DNA of 46,763 nt from an uncultured Collinsella sp. (lineage in GTDB: Bacteria > Actinomycetota > Coriobacteriia > Coriobacteriales > Coriobacteriaceae), in assembly GCA_900766165.1 (NCBI GenBank), contig CAAFUK010000053.1, positions 1 to 46,763 of the forward strand. Reading direction: 5' to 3'. The notes under the pieces were generated by a model. That model was not told the origin of the DNA, did no database searches, and saw only the letters and a program-made list of their open reading frames with translations. Below, in pieces: positions 8,128 through 17,100 of the stretch (its first letter is position 1; each line of letters begins with the position of its first letter). A program made the translations under genes and the position numbers.

Positions 8128-9168
8128 TTAGATAAAGCGCTCCAGGCAGGCTTTGAGACCGCGAGTCGAAAGATAGAACAGCGTGGCGTCTGCCATCGAA
8201 ACGCCCGAGGTCGTCGCAACGAGCTTGTGGGCAACACGGCAAACGGCGCCCTTGGCAGGCATATCTGCCCAGTCCGTTCCCAAAAACGTCGCGAGGTCCA
8301 TGTTGACGCGAGCCGCCACGCGATGGAAGTCATCAGCATCCAAGCGCGCCAGGTCGAACACAATAAGGTCCAAAAACCAAGTTATCAGCTCGCCGGGACA
8401 CAGGTCCAAAAGATCGTAGGCCGCCCAGTCCTCCAAGACCTCCTCGAGCATCCTCATGTGGGCGTCAAGCTTTTTGGCACGAGCCTCGGCACTGTTGAAC
8501 TCGTGCGTCGCCGATTCGCTCTCCATCACGTAGTGGTAGAACTTGTCCGGCATGACGACGGTCTTGCGGGCAAGCGCATAAGCCGCAAATTGGAAGACGA
8601 CGTCCTCGCCCAAAGCCAAACCGGGGGCGAAGCGAATGCCTTCGCGATTGAGCAGCTCGCGCGAAAAAGCCGCACGGCAGGCATAGGGCTGCACATTCGA
8701 ATGGAACAGCAGTTGGGGATCACGGGCGCCGAAGGTACCGGCTTTGGGGCTCATGAGTTGCTGGACGCGTTTGGGGGCAGCATCGACGGGTTCACAGACA
8801 CCGCCAAAAACGGCGGCCTCGGCATCCGCAGACTCCATGGCATGCAGCACGCACTCGACCGTCTGGGCATCGATGTAATCGTCGGCGTCCACAAAAAAGA
8901 CGGTCTCGCCCTCGGCGACATCGATACCGGCATTTCGAGCACACGAGACACCCGCGTTTTCCTGGTCAATCACCAGTACGCGATCGTCGGCCTGCGCGAT
9001 CTGGCGCAACACGTTCAACGAATCATCAGTCGAACCGTCGTTGACACACACAACCTGAATCGAACACTCAGACTGGACCAACAGCGAATCGAGGCATCGC
9101 TGAATGGAGCGCGCAGAGTTGTAAACGGGGACAACAATGGTAGCTTTAGGACACGAGGCCTCTCCCAT
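8128..9168 (-). CDS. GT2 glycosyltransferase (second member of first module copy)
   Basis: This 346-residue enzyme has a GT-A fold N-terminus: ATIVVPVYNSARSIQRCLDSLL, VCVNDGSTDDS, NAGVSCARNAGI and the FVDADDYI metal motif. The helical C-terminal part contains EDVVFQFAAYALARKT and WFLDLIVFDLARL. The ATG lies 6 nt after the stop of the preceding gene, and its ribosome-binding site (GGGGGTAGG) overlaps that gene's end, so they form one operon. It is paralogous to the gene at 5855-6922. Its role is probably transfer of one sugar to a lipid-linked or growing surface glycan; the specificity is unknown. Confidence 0.8.
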   Translation of the reverse strand: MGEASCPKATIVVPVYNSARSIQRCLDSLLVQSECSIQVVCVNDGSTDDSLNVLRQIAQADDRVLVIDQENAGVSCARNAGIDVAEGETVFFVDADDYIDAQTVECVLHAMESADAEAAVFGGVCEPVDAAPKRVQQLMSPKAGTFGARDPQLLFHSNVQPYACRAAFSRELLNREGIRFAPGLALGEDVVFQFAAYALARKTVVMPDKFYHYVMESESATHEFNSAEARAKKLDAHMRMLEEVLEDWAAYDLLDLCPGELITWFLDLIVFDLARLDADDFHRVAARVNMDLATFLGTDWADMPAKGAVCRVAHKLVATTSGVSMADATLFYLSTRGLKACLERFI

Positions 9169-9174
9169 GCCGAC

Positions 9175-10278
9175 CTACCCCCTCAGCGATTCGATGAGGA
9201 AGGCGGCGACCACACCTGGGCCTCCAACCGAGGCGTAATACTTAGCACGACCCAAGGCACCATCCGTCGCAAAACTCGGATGCTCGTCAACCCAGCCCTC
9301 AGGATCTTTGAGGATGGCAGCGAGATTCGCGCGCTTCCACGGCTTGAGGTCGTCAAGCGAAAACTCCCCCGCGTCCAAGGCCGCCTGAAATTCCTTGGCC
9401 ATCTGCACCAGGAACTCCTTATAGAACTTAGGCGCCAGGCGCACGTAGTTCCACATGTACGAATCGTACTTAATGAGCTGATTGAACTTGAGCATGCGCG
9501 CGACATCGCCGCTTACGTGGTCGCGGGCATAATCCTCACGAATCCAACGCTCAATCTCGGCATGCTCGGTATTGACGCAAAAGACCTTAGCCGAAGAATT
9601 GACCGAGGAATTCTCGTTGTCCTGGCGATACGACAACACGGCATCATGCAGATAAACAGCCTTATCGGCGCACGCGATCACCTTAAAGGCGAATGACGTG
9701 TCCTGAAAGGATGCCCCCGGAGTCGGCAGGAACTTAATGCCATTGCGCTCAAGAAAATCGCGACGGTACACGGCCGACCAAATCGACGGCTTTTGCTTAA
9801 AGAACTGTGTCGTATCGCTCGGGTGCACCGGCTTGCCGCAATCCCGAGGTCTAAACATCTCGTGTAGCGAACGGCGCTCCTCGGGCTTAGACCAGTAGAA
9901 ATCAAAGTTCGCCTTCGCAAAGTCGGCATTATTGGTATCGGCGGCCGAGACAAGCTTTTCGAGTGCGTCAGACGCCATAAAGTCATCGGACTCCAAGATG
10001 CCCACGTACTTGCCACGCGCCATCTCCAGGCCGTGGTTCATCGAGTCGCCGTAGCCGCTGTTGGCCTTGTCAATCATCTTTACACGGGGGTCGCGCTCCA
10101 TGTACTCGCGGATAATATCTGGCGAGTTGTCGGTCGACCCGTCGTTAATGCAGATGATCTCAATATCCTTGAGCGTCTGCGCCAGGGCGGAATCGAGGCA
10201 CTCGCGCAGGTAGCGCTGAACATTGTAAATGGGAATAAGCAGCGACAGAACAGGGCTGCCAGAGGCGTTAGTAGACAA
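9175..10278 (-). CDS. GT2 glycosyltransferase, first gene of the operon
   Basis: This is a 367-residue single-domain GT2 enzyme with LSLLIPIYNVQRYLRECLDS, ICINDGSTDNS, SGYGDSMNHGLEMARG and LESDDFM in the catalytic domain, then KPSIWSAVYRRDFL and FLPTPGASFQDTSF. The start is a TTG at 10278, with AAGGAG 5 nt upstream; no better start exists nearby. It opens the minus-strand operon of five glycosyltransferases and diverges from the acyltransferase gene across a gap of about 110 bp, so both may be controlled from there. Its 5' part is about 92 percent identical at the DNA level to that of the gene at 6935-8053. Confidence 0.82.
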   Translation of the reverse strand: MSTNASGSPVLSLLIPIYNVQRYLRECLDSALAQTLKDIEIICINDGSTDNSPDIIREYMERDPRVKMIDKANSGYGDSMNHGLEMARGKYVGILESDDFMASDALEKLVSAADTNNADFAKANFDFYWSKPEERRSLHEMFRPRDCGKPVHPSDTTQFFKQKPSIWSAVYRRDFLERNGIKFLPTPGASFQDTSFAFKVIACADKAVYLHDAVLSYRQDNENSSVNSSAKVFCVNTEHAEIERWIREDYARDHVSGDVARMLKFNQLIKYDSYMWNYVRLAPKFYKEFLVQMAKEFQAALDAGEFSLDDLKPWKRANLAAILKDPEGWVDEHPSFATDGALGRAKYYASVGGPGVVAAFLIESLRG

Positions 10279-10344
10279 ATGTGCTCCTTAGGAAATACCT
10301 GTCGTTTCATGGTATCAAAGGGTCAGCGCGCTAGCGGGCGTTTA

Positions 10345-10350
10345 TATAAT
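10345..10350 (+). promoter_or_regulatory. -10 box of the acyltransferase gene
   Basis: A consensus TATAAT lies 42 nt before the ATG at 10392. No convincing -35 is seen at the usual distance. Its position argues against the in-frame ATG at 10353, because transcription would start at or after that codon. Confidence 0.4.
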
Positions 10351-10391
10351 CTATGGAGCTCGCAGAGGAGAAACCGATACGAAAGGACATC

Positions 10392-11522
10392 ATGCAGCCC
10401 AAAGCCGCACGCAACATACCCATCGAAGCGCTGCGCTTAATCGCGGTCGCCGGTATCGCGGTGTTCCACACCTTTCAGTGGACCTTCCAGGCAACCTGTG
10501 CCGGCTTGCCGGAATACGTGCCGCTTGCCGCCTTCCCCCATTCCGGCGTGCTCGGTTTTATTAACTTGCTGGGCTGCTGGGCCAACGAGGTCTTCTTTAT
10601 GATCTCGGGCTATTTTCTCATCGCTTCTGCCGCGTGTGCTTGGGACGGTGGAGCAACGTGGAAGTTGCAAATGCAGCGAACGGCGCAGCGCCTAGGCAAG
10701 GTCGTTATGCCCACTGCGTTTTATTGCGTCGTGGCGCTCGCGTGGTCCACGGTCGTCTCCCCCATTCCCGATGTTACCCTCAACACGCACTGCTGGTACA
10801 CGCTAGGCCTTGAGTTTATCTGGGTCTATGCCGCCACGGTCTTCATGGCGCCATGGTTTGGACTGGCTAAGTGTCGACTCTCCCAGAAGAGCTACACGAC
10901 GACGGTCATCGCCGTTGGCATCCTCACATTTGTTGTTAACGGGTATTTAGCCGCCATGAGCACAACAAGCGCCGGCGAGTTTTCTTGGCTCCAAAAGCTC
11001 ATGAGCGCTGCCACGTACGTAATCGCGTTTTTGATCGGCGGGCTGCTCCGCGACGTTACCGACGCCATGGATTCGGACAGGGCGGGCGCCTTGGGCATGC
11101 GGTCACTCACAGCGGTTTTGGCGCTCGCCACCATCCTGGAAGGAGCACTCTCCTTCACCGGCAACCTCACGGCGATGGCAGTCCTCTCCTACAAATCGAC
11201 CTCGTTGATCTCGTTTGCCCTCGCTGCCGCCTCCCTGCTCTTTGCGGCAACCCGACGCAGTGCGTCAGGCAATCCGCGGACTGCAGGCGTCATTGTCACC
11301 TTATCGACCGCCACGCTCGGTTTCTATGTGATGCAGTCGCTCACCAGTAGCCTGTGGCGTCCCGTCTTCAATACGTTGCTTGCAAACATACTGGTCAGCG
11401 AAAACAGCCCGGCAGCTATATGTATCATCACGGGTACCATCATTAGCATCGTCTTTGCTCTGGCGCTCCTCATCATCGATGCAGCTAGAAGCCTTATCGT
11501 TCGCAAGCTCAAACGGCAATAG
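10392..11522 (+). CDS. Membrane-bound acyltransferase (acyltransferase 3 family)
   Basis: This 376-residue integral membrane protein has roughly ten hydrophobic segments. The N-terminal IEALRLIAVAGIAVFHTF carries the family's R and H signature (R..A...V...H), and NEVFFMISGYFL follows as in acyltransferase 3 proteins. Family members transfer acetyl or other acyl groups to sugars of cell-surface polysaccharides on the membrane. That fits its place between glycosyltransferase genes. The ATG at 10392 has AAGGA 5 nt upstream and follows the -10 box at a sensible distance. It is transcribed away from the glycosyltransferase operon. The acyl donor and acceptor are unknown. Confidence 0.8.
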   Translation: MQPKAARNIPIEALRLIAVAGIAVFHTFQWTFQATCAGLPEYVPLAAFPHSGVLGFINLLGCWANEVFFMISGYFLIASAACAWDGGATWKLQMQRTAQRLGKVVMPTAFYCVVALAWSTVVSPIPDVTLNTHCWYTLGLEFIWVYAATVFMAPWFGLAKCRLSQKSYTTTVIAVGILTFVVNGYLAAMSTTSAGEFSWLQKLMSAATYVIAFLIGGLLRDVTDAMDSDRAGALGMRSLTAVLALATILEGALSFTGNLTAMAVLSYKSTSLISFALAAASLLFAATRRSASGNPRTAGVIVTLSTATLGFYVMQSLTSSLWRPVFNTLLANILVSENSPAAICIITGTIISIVFALALLIIDAARSLIVRKLKRQ

Positions 11523-11692
11523 ACACGCTGCCGTCAGACGCCAAAGCCGCTATACCCGTGGCAGGTTCCTGCGTTTTATTCAAAGCTTGCCGCCAAGGTG
11601 CGCCAAGCCTTTACAATAGGACAGTCCCAAGGACGTATTCGATAGCTTCCGCGCAGCACTCGCCCGCCGCGCGTGAAAGGATATATTGCCCC

Positions 11693-12712
11693 ATGCCTTC
11701 AACCCTTCCCGCCCCCATCGATAAGCTCGCCATCGTCGTCGTTACGTACAAGCGCCAGGAACTCCTGGCCAATTTATTCGACTCCATGACCGAGCTCACT
11801 GCCGCGCCCTGGCGCATCGTGATTGTCGATAACGAGAATTCGCGCGAGACCGAGGCCATGTGCACCGCATTCAACGAGCGCCTGGCCAACCTGTGGGGCA
11901 TCGACACCGAGCAGCCCGACGCGCAAGGCGGCACCGACCGTGTCATCTACGCCCCGCAGCTCGAAAACGGCGGCGGTGCGGGCGGCTTCTCCGCCGGTAC
12001 TAAATGCGCCTACGACCTGGGCGCCCAGTGGTTCTGGGTGATGGACGACGACGTGCTCGTCATCCCCGAAGGCATCGAGCGTCTTGCCAAGTGGACCGAC
12101 CGCTACGACGTCATCCAGGGTTCGCGCCTAGACTTTGACGGCGGCGCTTTCTTTTGGCAGTACCAACTCATCCTTTCACTCGGCATTCCCAACCCTGTCG
12201 CCAAGTGGGACTTGGGCCCCGAGGGCTACCGCGCCATGAACCAGCTGTGCTTTGAGGGCGGCATGTTCTCGCGCCGCGTGGTCGACAAGATCGGCCTGCC
12301 CGATGCGCGATTCTTCATCTACGGCGACGATGCCTGCTACGGCTATGTAGCCAGCCAGCACTTCCCCGCCGCCGTTGTTGCCGACGTTGTACTCAAGCGC
12401 GCCCGCGCCGTCTCTAATTGGGACATTGCCGGCAAGCGCCAGCTCAACTCTACGAGCGACACCAACCGCTACTACATCATGCGCAACCGCGGCTTCCTCG
12501 CTCGCTATATGCAGATCTACGGTGACTACCACCCCATGCTGTTCCGCCTGGGCAATGCCGCGACCTTCTGCAAGGAATTCATTCGCCTGGCTGCGGTCGA
12601 TAAGTGCTTTAAGACCGGCATTCCGGCGCTGCGCCGCGGCATGAAGGACGCCCGCAAGATCATCAAGGATCCCAACTGGAAGCCCATGCCGCCCATGAAG
12701 GACACCGAGTAA
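11693..12712 (+). CDS. GT2 glycosyltransferase, GlfT-like
   Basis: This 339-residue GT2 enzyme has LAIVVVTYKRQELLANLFDS at the start, IVDNENS, then NGGGAGGFSAG and WFWVMDDDVLV. The NxGGxGGF...DDD pattern recalls galactofuranosyl- and rhamnosyl-transferases of the GlfT1/GlfT2 and WbbL kind. A later FFIYGDDACYGYVAS is the usual acidic acceptor-site segment. The open frame reaches back to 11558, but the ATG at 11693 follows GAAAGGA by 11 nt and starts just ahead of the catalytic domain. A galactofuranose donor is a guess from family resemblance; no UDP-galactopyranose mutase gene is visible in the window. Confidence 0.75.
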   Translation: MPSTLPAPIDKLAIVVVTYKRQELLANLFDSMTELTAAPWRIVIVDNENSRETEAMCTAFNERLANLWGIDTEQPDAQGGTDRVIYAPQLENGGGAGGFSAGTKCAYDLGAQWFWVMDDDVLVIPEGIERLAKWTDRYDVIQGSRLDFDGGAFFWQYQLILSLGIPNPVAKWDLGPEGYRAMNQLCFEGGMFSRRVVDKIGLPDARFFIYGDDACYGYVASQHFPAAVVADVVLKRARAVSNWDIAGKRQLNSTSDTNRYYIMRNRGFLARYMQIYGDYHPMLFRLGNAATFCKEFIRLAAVDKCFKTGIPALRRGMKDARKIIKDPNWKPMPPMKDTE

Positions 12713-12736
12713 CGGAAGCCGGAAACACCTCAGCGC

Positions 12737-14533
12737 TTAAAGCCTCTGGTACACCGTAGCCACATGCTGCCCATCAAAACCGAACCCCCAGCGCATGCGG
12801 CCAACGCCGGGTCGCGGCACACGGATTTCGTCGATGCCGTCGCGCTCTATGTCGAGCAGCGCCTGCACGGCCAGCAATTCCAGGCCCAGCGCATCCACAC
12901 CGGGGTCATACATCATGTTGATCGTTATCAGCGGACGTTCATCGAGCATACCGATCGTATCGGCTATGTCGAACACGGCGCCCGTAGGAAAAACCTGGAT
13001 GTCCCAGCGATCCGCGCCACACTTTCGCCTCGAAGCAGGATTGGCATAGCCCGGCAATCCAAAGCAGAGTCCTTGCAAGAGTAGGTGATATGGCAGCGGT
13101 GTATCTGGGTCGGTCACACCGATTCCCGCATCTCCCAAGATGCGGCTTAGCGCCCGCCTCACGGTATCCTCGTTCCCATGGCACAGCCCGTCGCGAAACG
13201 CATCGACGTCTCGAATGTCTTCTGCAGCGCACTCAAACCACTCAATAATCACTAGACGCAAGGCCTGGCGAAGCTCGTTATTGGGCAATCGCAAAGCACA
13301 GAGGCGATCGCCATACTCTGGCTCCTCAGTCATATCTGTCGTCAGGAAACCTGACAGATACAGCGCCGTCCACAAGCCATCATCAGGCGAGGCCTCTAGC
13401 CCCGCAACGCCCAAACAAAGCGGGACCCCAACGCATCCATGGGCCTCGAGCAAATCAAACAAGACCGAAAGGCGGTCGAGATTCCAGTCACTAACTACCC
13501 TACTCAGGCAATCCGCATACCCATACAGATCGGCACGCACGGGCGCCGTGCAGCCTCGGTCCAGAAAACCGATCACACGCGCTGGACTCGAGCAATAGGC
13601 CCTACCAAACCGATATCCCTCGAGCCATTCACGCGCATCATCCAGGTATTCCTCGCGCCCAGCATGATTCAACAGAGCCTGGACCTCGGCATCCGAAAAG
13701 CCGAAACAACGGTCACACCAGGTCGAAAGCGGCGTCGTCAGACAATACGAGCAGCCATGCAAAGAAAGCGCCGCTTCGGCAGGGCCGGGATACTCCCCCA
13801 TCAGACACGTCAGCCGCAACGAATCGCGCGCAGCGGCAATGGCGTCGAAAAGCACGCGATCGAATAGCCCTGCCGGATCAGCACCGGAAGCGCCCCTCGC
13901 GCTCACACGGCGAGACCACGCCGCATCGTACCCATCAACGAGCAATACAACCTGCTCATCGCAGGCCATCTCCAGCAGCTCAATGAGCACGCCAAGCACC
14001 GAGGCGACCTCATCCTCGCTCGCCGCGCCACGCGCAACGAGTTCGATGTGACGTACCTTGTCTCGAGCTAAATCCGGAGCCTCCAAAAGCGCCAGCAGGC
14101 GAGCGCACTCGTCCGAAAGAGCATCGCGCACGACGTCGGCAACATCGGTGCCACGCCTCGCAGCGCCAGAAAAGTCCAGCGATATCACCGGATAGCAAGC
14201 ATACTCATCCCGATAGCGCCCGCCGTCTGCATCCCAAATCTGAGCATCAGCAAACAAACGCTGACCAGCGCGACCGACCGCTGGACGCTCCAGAAAAGCC
14301 CTGAGCATCGACAAGTTCATGCTCTTGCCAAAACCCTCGGGTCGACAGCACACCACAACGGACGCGTCGCAGTCCAACACATCGGCAATAAACATGGTCT
14401 TGTCAACCAGCATGCAGCAACCAAGGGCCTCCGCATAGTCGTGCATGCCAATGGGCAAAGCCGCATCGTCGGCACAGCCGATCAAACGCACGCCAAAGCC
14501 GGCAGCACAACCATTATTTGCCTGTTCAGACAC
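12737..14533 (-). CDS. Degenerate AAA-ATPase-like protein (PF09820 type)
   Basis: This 598-residue protein is built like the AAA-ATPase_like/PD-(D/E)XK nuclease proteins common in gut bacteria: a short lead ending MLVDKTMFIADVL, a P-loop-like region and a Walker B-like VVLLVDGYDAAW. A central helical part follows, then a C-terminal domain where the nuclease fold usually sits. Normal members have RPRRFGKT as the P-loop; here it is RPEGFGKS (residues 64-71), which keeps the GxGKS core. The C-terminus lacks the usual E-x-K-like catalytic core (only ITINMMYD and ELLAVQALLDI), so nuclease activity looks lost. It is unusually Cys-rich near the N-terminus. The GTG at 14533 has AGGGGG 9 nt upstream. 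The cellular role of this family is unclear. Confidence 0.6.
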   Translation of the reverse strand: MSEQANNGCAAGFGVRLIGCADDAALPIGMHDYAEALGCCMLVDKTMFIADVLDCDASVVVCCRPEGFGKSMNLSMLRAFLERPAVGRAGQRLFADAQIWDADGGRYRDEYACYPVISLDFSGAARRGTDVADVVRDALSDECARLLALLEAPDLARDKVRHIELVARGAASEDEVASVLGVLIELLEMACDEQVVLLVDGYDAAWSRRVSARGASGADPAGLFDRVLFDAIAAARDSLRLTCLMGEYPGPAEAALSLHGCSYCLTTPLSTWCDRCFGFSDAEVQALLNHAGREEYLDDAREWLEGYRFGRAYCSSPARVIGFLDRGCTAPVRADLYGYADCLSRVVSDWNLDRLSVLFDLLEAHGCVGVPLCLGVAGLEASPDDGLWTALYLSGFLTTDMTEEPEYGDRLCALRLPNNELRQALRLVIIEWFECAAEDIRDVDAFRDGLCHGNEDTVRRALSRILGDAGIGVTDPDTPLPYHLLLQGLCFGLPGYANPASRRKCGADRWDIQVFPTGAVFDIADTIGMLDERPLITINMMYDPGVDALGLELLAVQALLDIERDGIDEIRVPRPGVGRMRWGFGFDGQHVATVYQRL

Positions 14534-14668
14534 CAAAACGTTCCCCCTAAATCGCAACACGGTGCCAATTGTAATGACCGCCTCGCGCGTACCGATGTCG
14601 CCGCGCAAACATATCGGGCAACGGTAGCAACAAGACGTGTGAGGGGGCACAACTAATCGTTGCACAAC

Positions 14669-14703
14669 AAAACGGGACCCGATGCATTCGCACCGGACCC
14701 CGT
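14669..14703 (-). terminator. Terminator of the lysozyme-like surface protein gene
   Basis: Read on the minus strand, ACGGGGTCCG pairs with CGGGTCCCGT (two G-U pairs) and is followed by TTTT. It lies about 30 nt after the stop codon at 14736 and just before the start region of the next minus-strand gene. Confidence 0.55.
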
Positions 14704-14735
14704 CCCAACTCTTTAGTTATCTAGCAACCGAGAGG

Positions 14736-16553
14736 CTACTCCTCCGAGCCGTCCTCCCCAGAAGCTTTCTTCTGCTGATCGAGCTTATGCTTACCACTTA
14801 CGATAGACGTAGCGCCCAGTGTGGCCAAGCTTGCACTGGCAAGGCTCGCCATCACAATCAGATCGCCCGTCTTGGGCATATTGCCGCCAGATGACTTGGT
14901 AGTTGTAGTCGTCGTGGTTGTAGTGGTCACCGCCTTGGAGTCATTTTGCTCTTGACTCTTGTTGTCGGTGTTGCCCTTACCGCCGTCCTCGCCCTGCTGC
15001 TTTCCGTCCTCGGTCTTGTCCTTGCTCTCGTCCTTCTTCTCAGATTCAGACTTCTTATCCTCGTCCTTCTTCTGAGCGGATTTGTCGTCCTTCTCCTCAG
15101 AGCTAGAACCCTTATCAGATTCGGTCTTCTCGGAAGCCTTGTCCTTGGAGTCGCCCTTTGCGGCCTCGGTCTTTTCCGTGGAAACCTGATCAGAGTTGTC
15201 CTTGTTCTGGGTCGAGCCATTATTGACGCCAGCCATCAGCGAAGAGCCCAGCGTAGAACCGAGTTGCACGGAGAAAGAAGGCTTCTTGTCCGGCGAAGCA
15301 ACGGGAGCGTCCGGCGCCTTATTCGAGTCGTCCTTGGAAGCATCGGAATCAGAAGCGGCGCCAGTGTTAGAGTCATTGCTAGAACCAGTATCGGCGGAAG
15401 AATCGCTCGAGCCAGTGGAAGAGTCAGAGGAACCAGCGTCGGTCGAACCAGAGGCGGTGCTGCCCGTATTGCCGGCAGAGCTTGAAGATGAATCGCCCGC
15501 AGCAGAGCCGTTCGAATCGGAGCCGTTCGAGGTAGAGCCGTCGTTGGTAGTGCCACCAGCAGAGCCATTACCGTCAGCATCGGTCGAGGGCGCATCCATC
15601 CTGTCATCGTTGGCATCGTCACTCGAGTCGTCATTCGAATCAGGTGTCGGCGAGGGCGCCGGCGTAGGCTCGGGCTGCACGGGCGTCGCAGCGGCTGCCT
15701 CGTCCTCAGCGATATAAACCAAGCAGTCCTTTAGCTCGTTGCGGTAGCGGTTCTTCCAGCCCTCATGATACTGGGGCTGGCTCGAATACTTGGTCGCCAC
15801 GTTATTGACCACGCTGTTGGAGAGCGCCGTCACAAACTCGCGGTCGGACATATCGTTGGAAAGATTCGCCCAGCGGAAAAAGTCCCTGCAGCCACCAGTG
15901 CCGCACATGTTGGTAATGCTCCATACCATGCCCTTGACGCAGTCGGCGCGGCCCGAAATATCAATACCCAGGCCGCTCTTGAGCCACGCCTCGGTCACCG
16001 CATAGTACGAGTTGTACGCATAAGCATCTTGAAGTGCTGAGAACTCAACAGGATCGGTGTTGTAAGCACCCTGGAAGGCCTCCTGCGCAATACGGCCCAA
16101 CTCGGTGAGCTGACCGTTCTCGTACATGGCATTGCTCGTGTTGGAAATCTCGCTGCCGCGATCAATCGCATCCTTGAGCATGCTGTATTTTTCGGGGCTG
16201 TAGTTGTAGACCTGCTTCATAAACGGAATGAGCGACCAGCGGCGGTCGAACTGGTAATAGCCCAACGCGTTATAGCCGTCACCGTACGAAAAGCCCTGGT
16301 TGTAGTTACCATGGCTCTCGTACTTGGTAAAGTACTTCATCTCGGTAGTCACGTTGACAAACGAAACGCCCTGGACCGACCTCAGCACGCCCGAGAAGGA
16401 CTGCTGGGTGTAGAGACCCTTATCGATATCGGTGGCATCCGAGGCAACGCCTGGCGTGGGCTCCTCGGCAGCGGCGGGTGCCGGCGCGGAAACGGCGCCA
16501 AACGAAAGCGCCAGCGTCAGACCCGCGACAATAGCAGAATGCTTGGGCTGCAT
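14736..16553 (-). CDS. Secreted lysozyme-like protein with sortase anchor
   Basis: This is a 605-residue exported protein. A signal peptide ends near residue 29 (APAAAEE). A globular domain of about 75-280 contains KYESHGNYNQGFSYGDGYN and ALGYYQFDRRW, a layout like the catalytic Glu (here Glu79) and the G[LY].QF loop of transglycosylase/lysozyme folds. Four Cys (205, 217, 222, 277) could form disulfides. Residues ~290-555 are a low-complexity linker, first Pro/Thr, then Ser/Asp/Gly repeats, then Lys/Glu/Asp/Ser-rich. The C-terminus has a sortase signal MPKTG (559-563, Met replacing Leu of LPXTG), a hydrophobic stretch and a charged tail. It is probably a wall-anchored peptidoglycan-active protein; the enzymatic claim is inference. 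The ATG follows GGGAGG. Confidence 0.7.
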   Translation of the reverse strand: MQPKHSAIVAGLTLALSFGAVSAPAPAAAEEPTPGVASDATDIDKGLYTQQSFSGVLRSVQGVSFVNVTTEMKYFTKYESHGNYNQGFSYGDGYNALGYYQFDRRWSLIPFMKQVYNYSPEKYSMLKDAIDRGSEISNTSNAMYENGQLTELGRIAQEAFQGAYNTDPVEFSALQDAYAYNSYYAVTEAWLKSGLGIDISGRADCVKGMVWSITNMCGTGGCRDFFRWANLSNDMSDREFVTALSNSVVNNVATKYSSQPQYHEGWKNRYRNELKDCLVYIAEDEAAAATPVQPEPTPAPSPTPDSNDDSSDDANDDRMDAPSTDADGNGSAGGTTNDGSTSNGSDSNGSAAGDSSSSSAGNTGSTASGSTDAGSSDSSTGSSDSSADTGSSNDSNTGAASDSDASKDDSNKAPDAPVASPDKKPSFSVQLGSTLGSSLMAGVNNGSTQNKDNSDQVSTEKTEAAKGDSKDKASEKTESDKGSSSEEKDDKSAQKKDEDKKSESEKKDESKDKTEDGKQQGEDGGKGNTDNKSQEQNDSKAVTTTTTTTTTTKSSGGNMPKTGDLIVMASLASASLATLGATSIVSGKHKLDQQKKASGEDGSEE

Positions 16554-16605
16554 AAGATCCTCCCTGCATTGGTGTAGTTAAAGTGCAGTTTGCAAAGATA
16601 GAATC

Positions 16606-16634
16606 AGTATTGCAGCTCGTCCGTTGTTGCACAA
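16606..16634 (-). promoter_or_regulatory. Probable promoter of the lysozyme-like protein gene
   Basis: On the minus strand a TTGTGC (16629-16634) and an AATACT (16606-16611) are separated by 17 nt, about 50 nt ahead of the ATG. The -35 overlaps the dyad GTTGTTG-CA-CAACAAC (16623-16638), a possible operator. The core GTTGCACAAC also occurs once downstream of the gene, at 14659-14668. Confidence 0.4.
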
Positions 16635-16680
16635 CAACCCCTCGGTAAACGGCAACAACCTTCCGCGAAATCTTAAGGAA

Positions 16681-17100
16681 TTAAACAAACTGGTCGTCGG
16701 GCGCCATCAGAAGCTCGCCGTATCGCTCCATCAGCCCGTCCCTCAACTGACAGAAAGCGGGGATATAGACGTTCAAGATGCGCTGAATCAAATCTTGAGC
16801 GAGCTTGTTGTCGTAGATATGGACGTTCGTATTGCGGTCTCTGAGCATGTCTAGCCAGGCCGCCTCATCAATAAAGTCGTAGAATCGGTACGACTCCTTC
16901 AAGATGGCACGAGGAGACCCCGACGCGGCAAGCGTGGCGCCCTCATACTCGAGCAGACGCTTAAGGAGCTTCCAGCTCAGTTCAAATTGAAGATTGAACT
17001 TATTAATTAATCCACTCTGAACAAAATCATTGTTGAGATCCTGATTGGGCGCATCCTCAAGATTCGCCAAGGCGCTAACATAGTTCTCATATTTTTTCAT
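16681..17100 (-). CDS. hepT: HepT-like HEPN toxin (HI0074/TIGR01987 family)
   Basis: This 139-residue all-helical protein belongs to the nucleotidyltransferase substrate-binding family. It carries the HEPN ribonuclease signature R-x4-H-x-Y as R89-NTNV-H94-I-Y96. In studied MntA-HepT (type VII) systems the HEPN protein is the RNase toxin, and its Tyr is modified by the nucleotidyltransferase. Typical family segments NKFNLQFELSWKLLKRLLEYEG and SPRAILKESYRFYDFID are present, and the length is normal. It overlaps the upstream mntA by 14 bp, as expected for a co-translated pair with the antitoxin first. All key residues are intact, so it should be active. Confidence 0.85.
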   Translation of the reverse strand: MKKYENYVSALANLEDAPNQDLNNDFVQSGLINKFNLQFELSWKLLKRLLEYEGATLAASGSPRAILKESYRFYDFIDEAAWLDMLRDRNTNVHIYDNKLAQDLIQRILNVYIPAFCQLRDGLMERYGELLMAPDDQFV

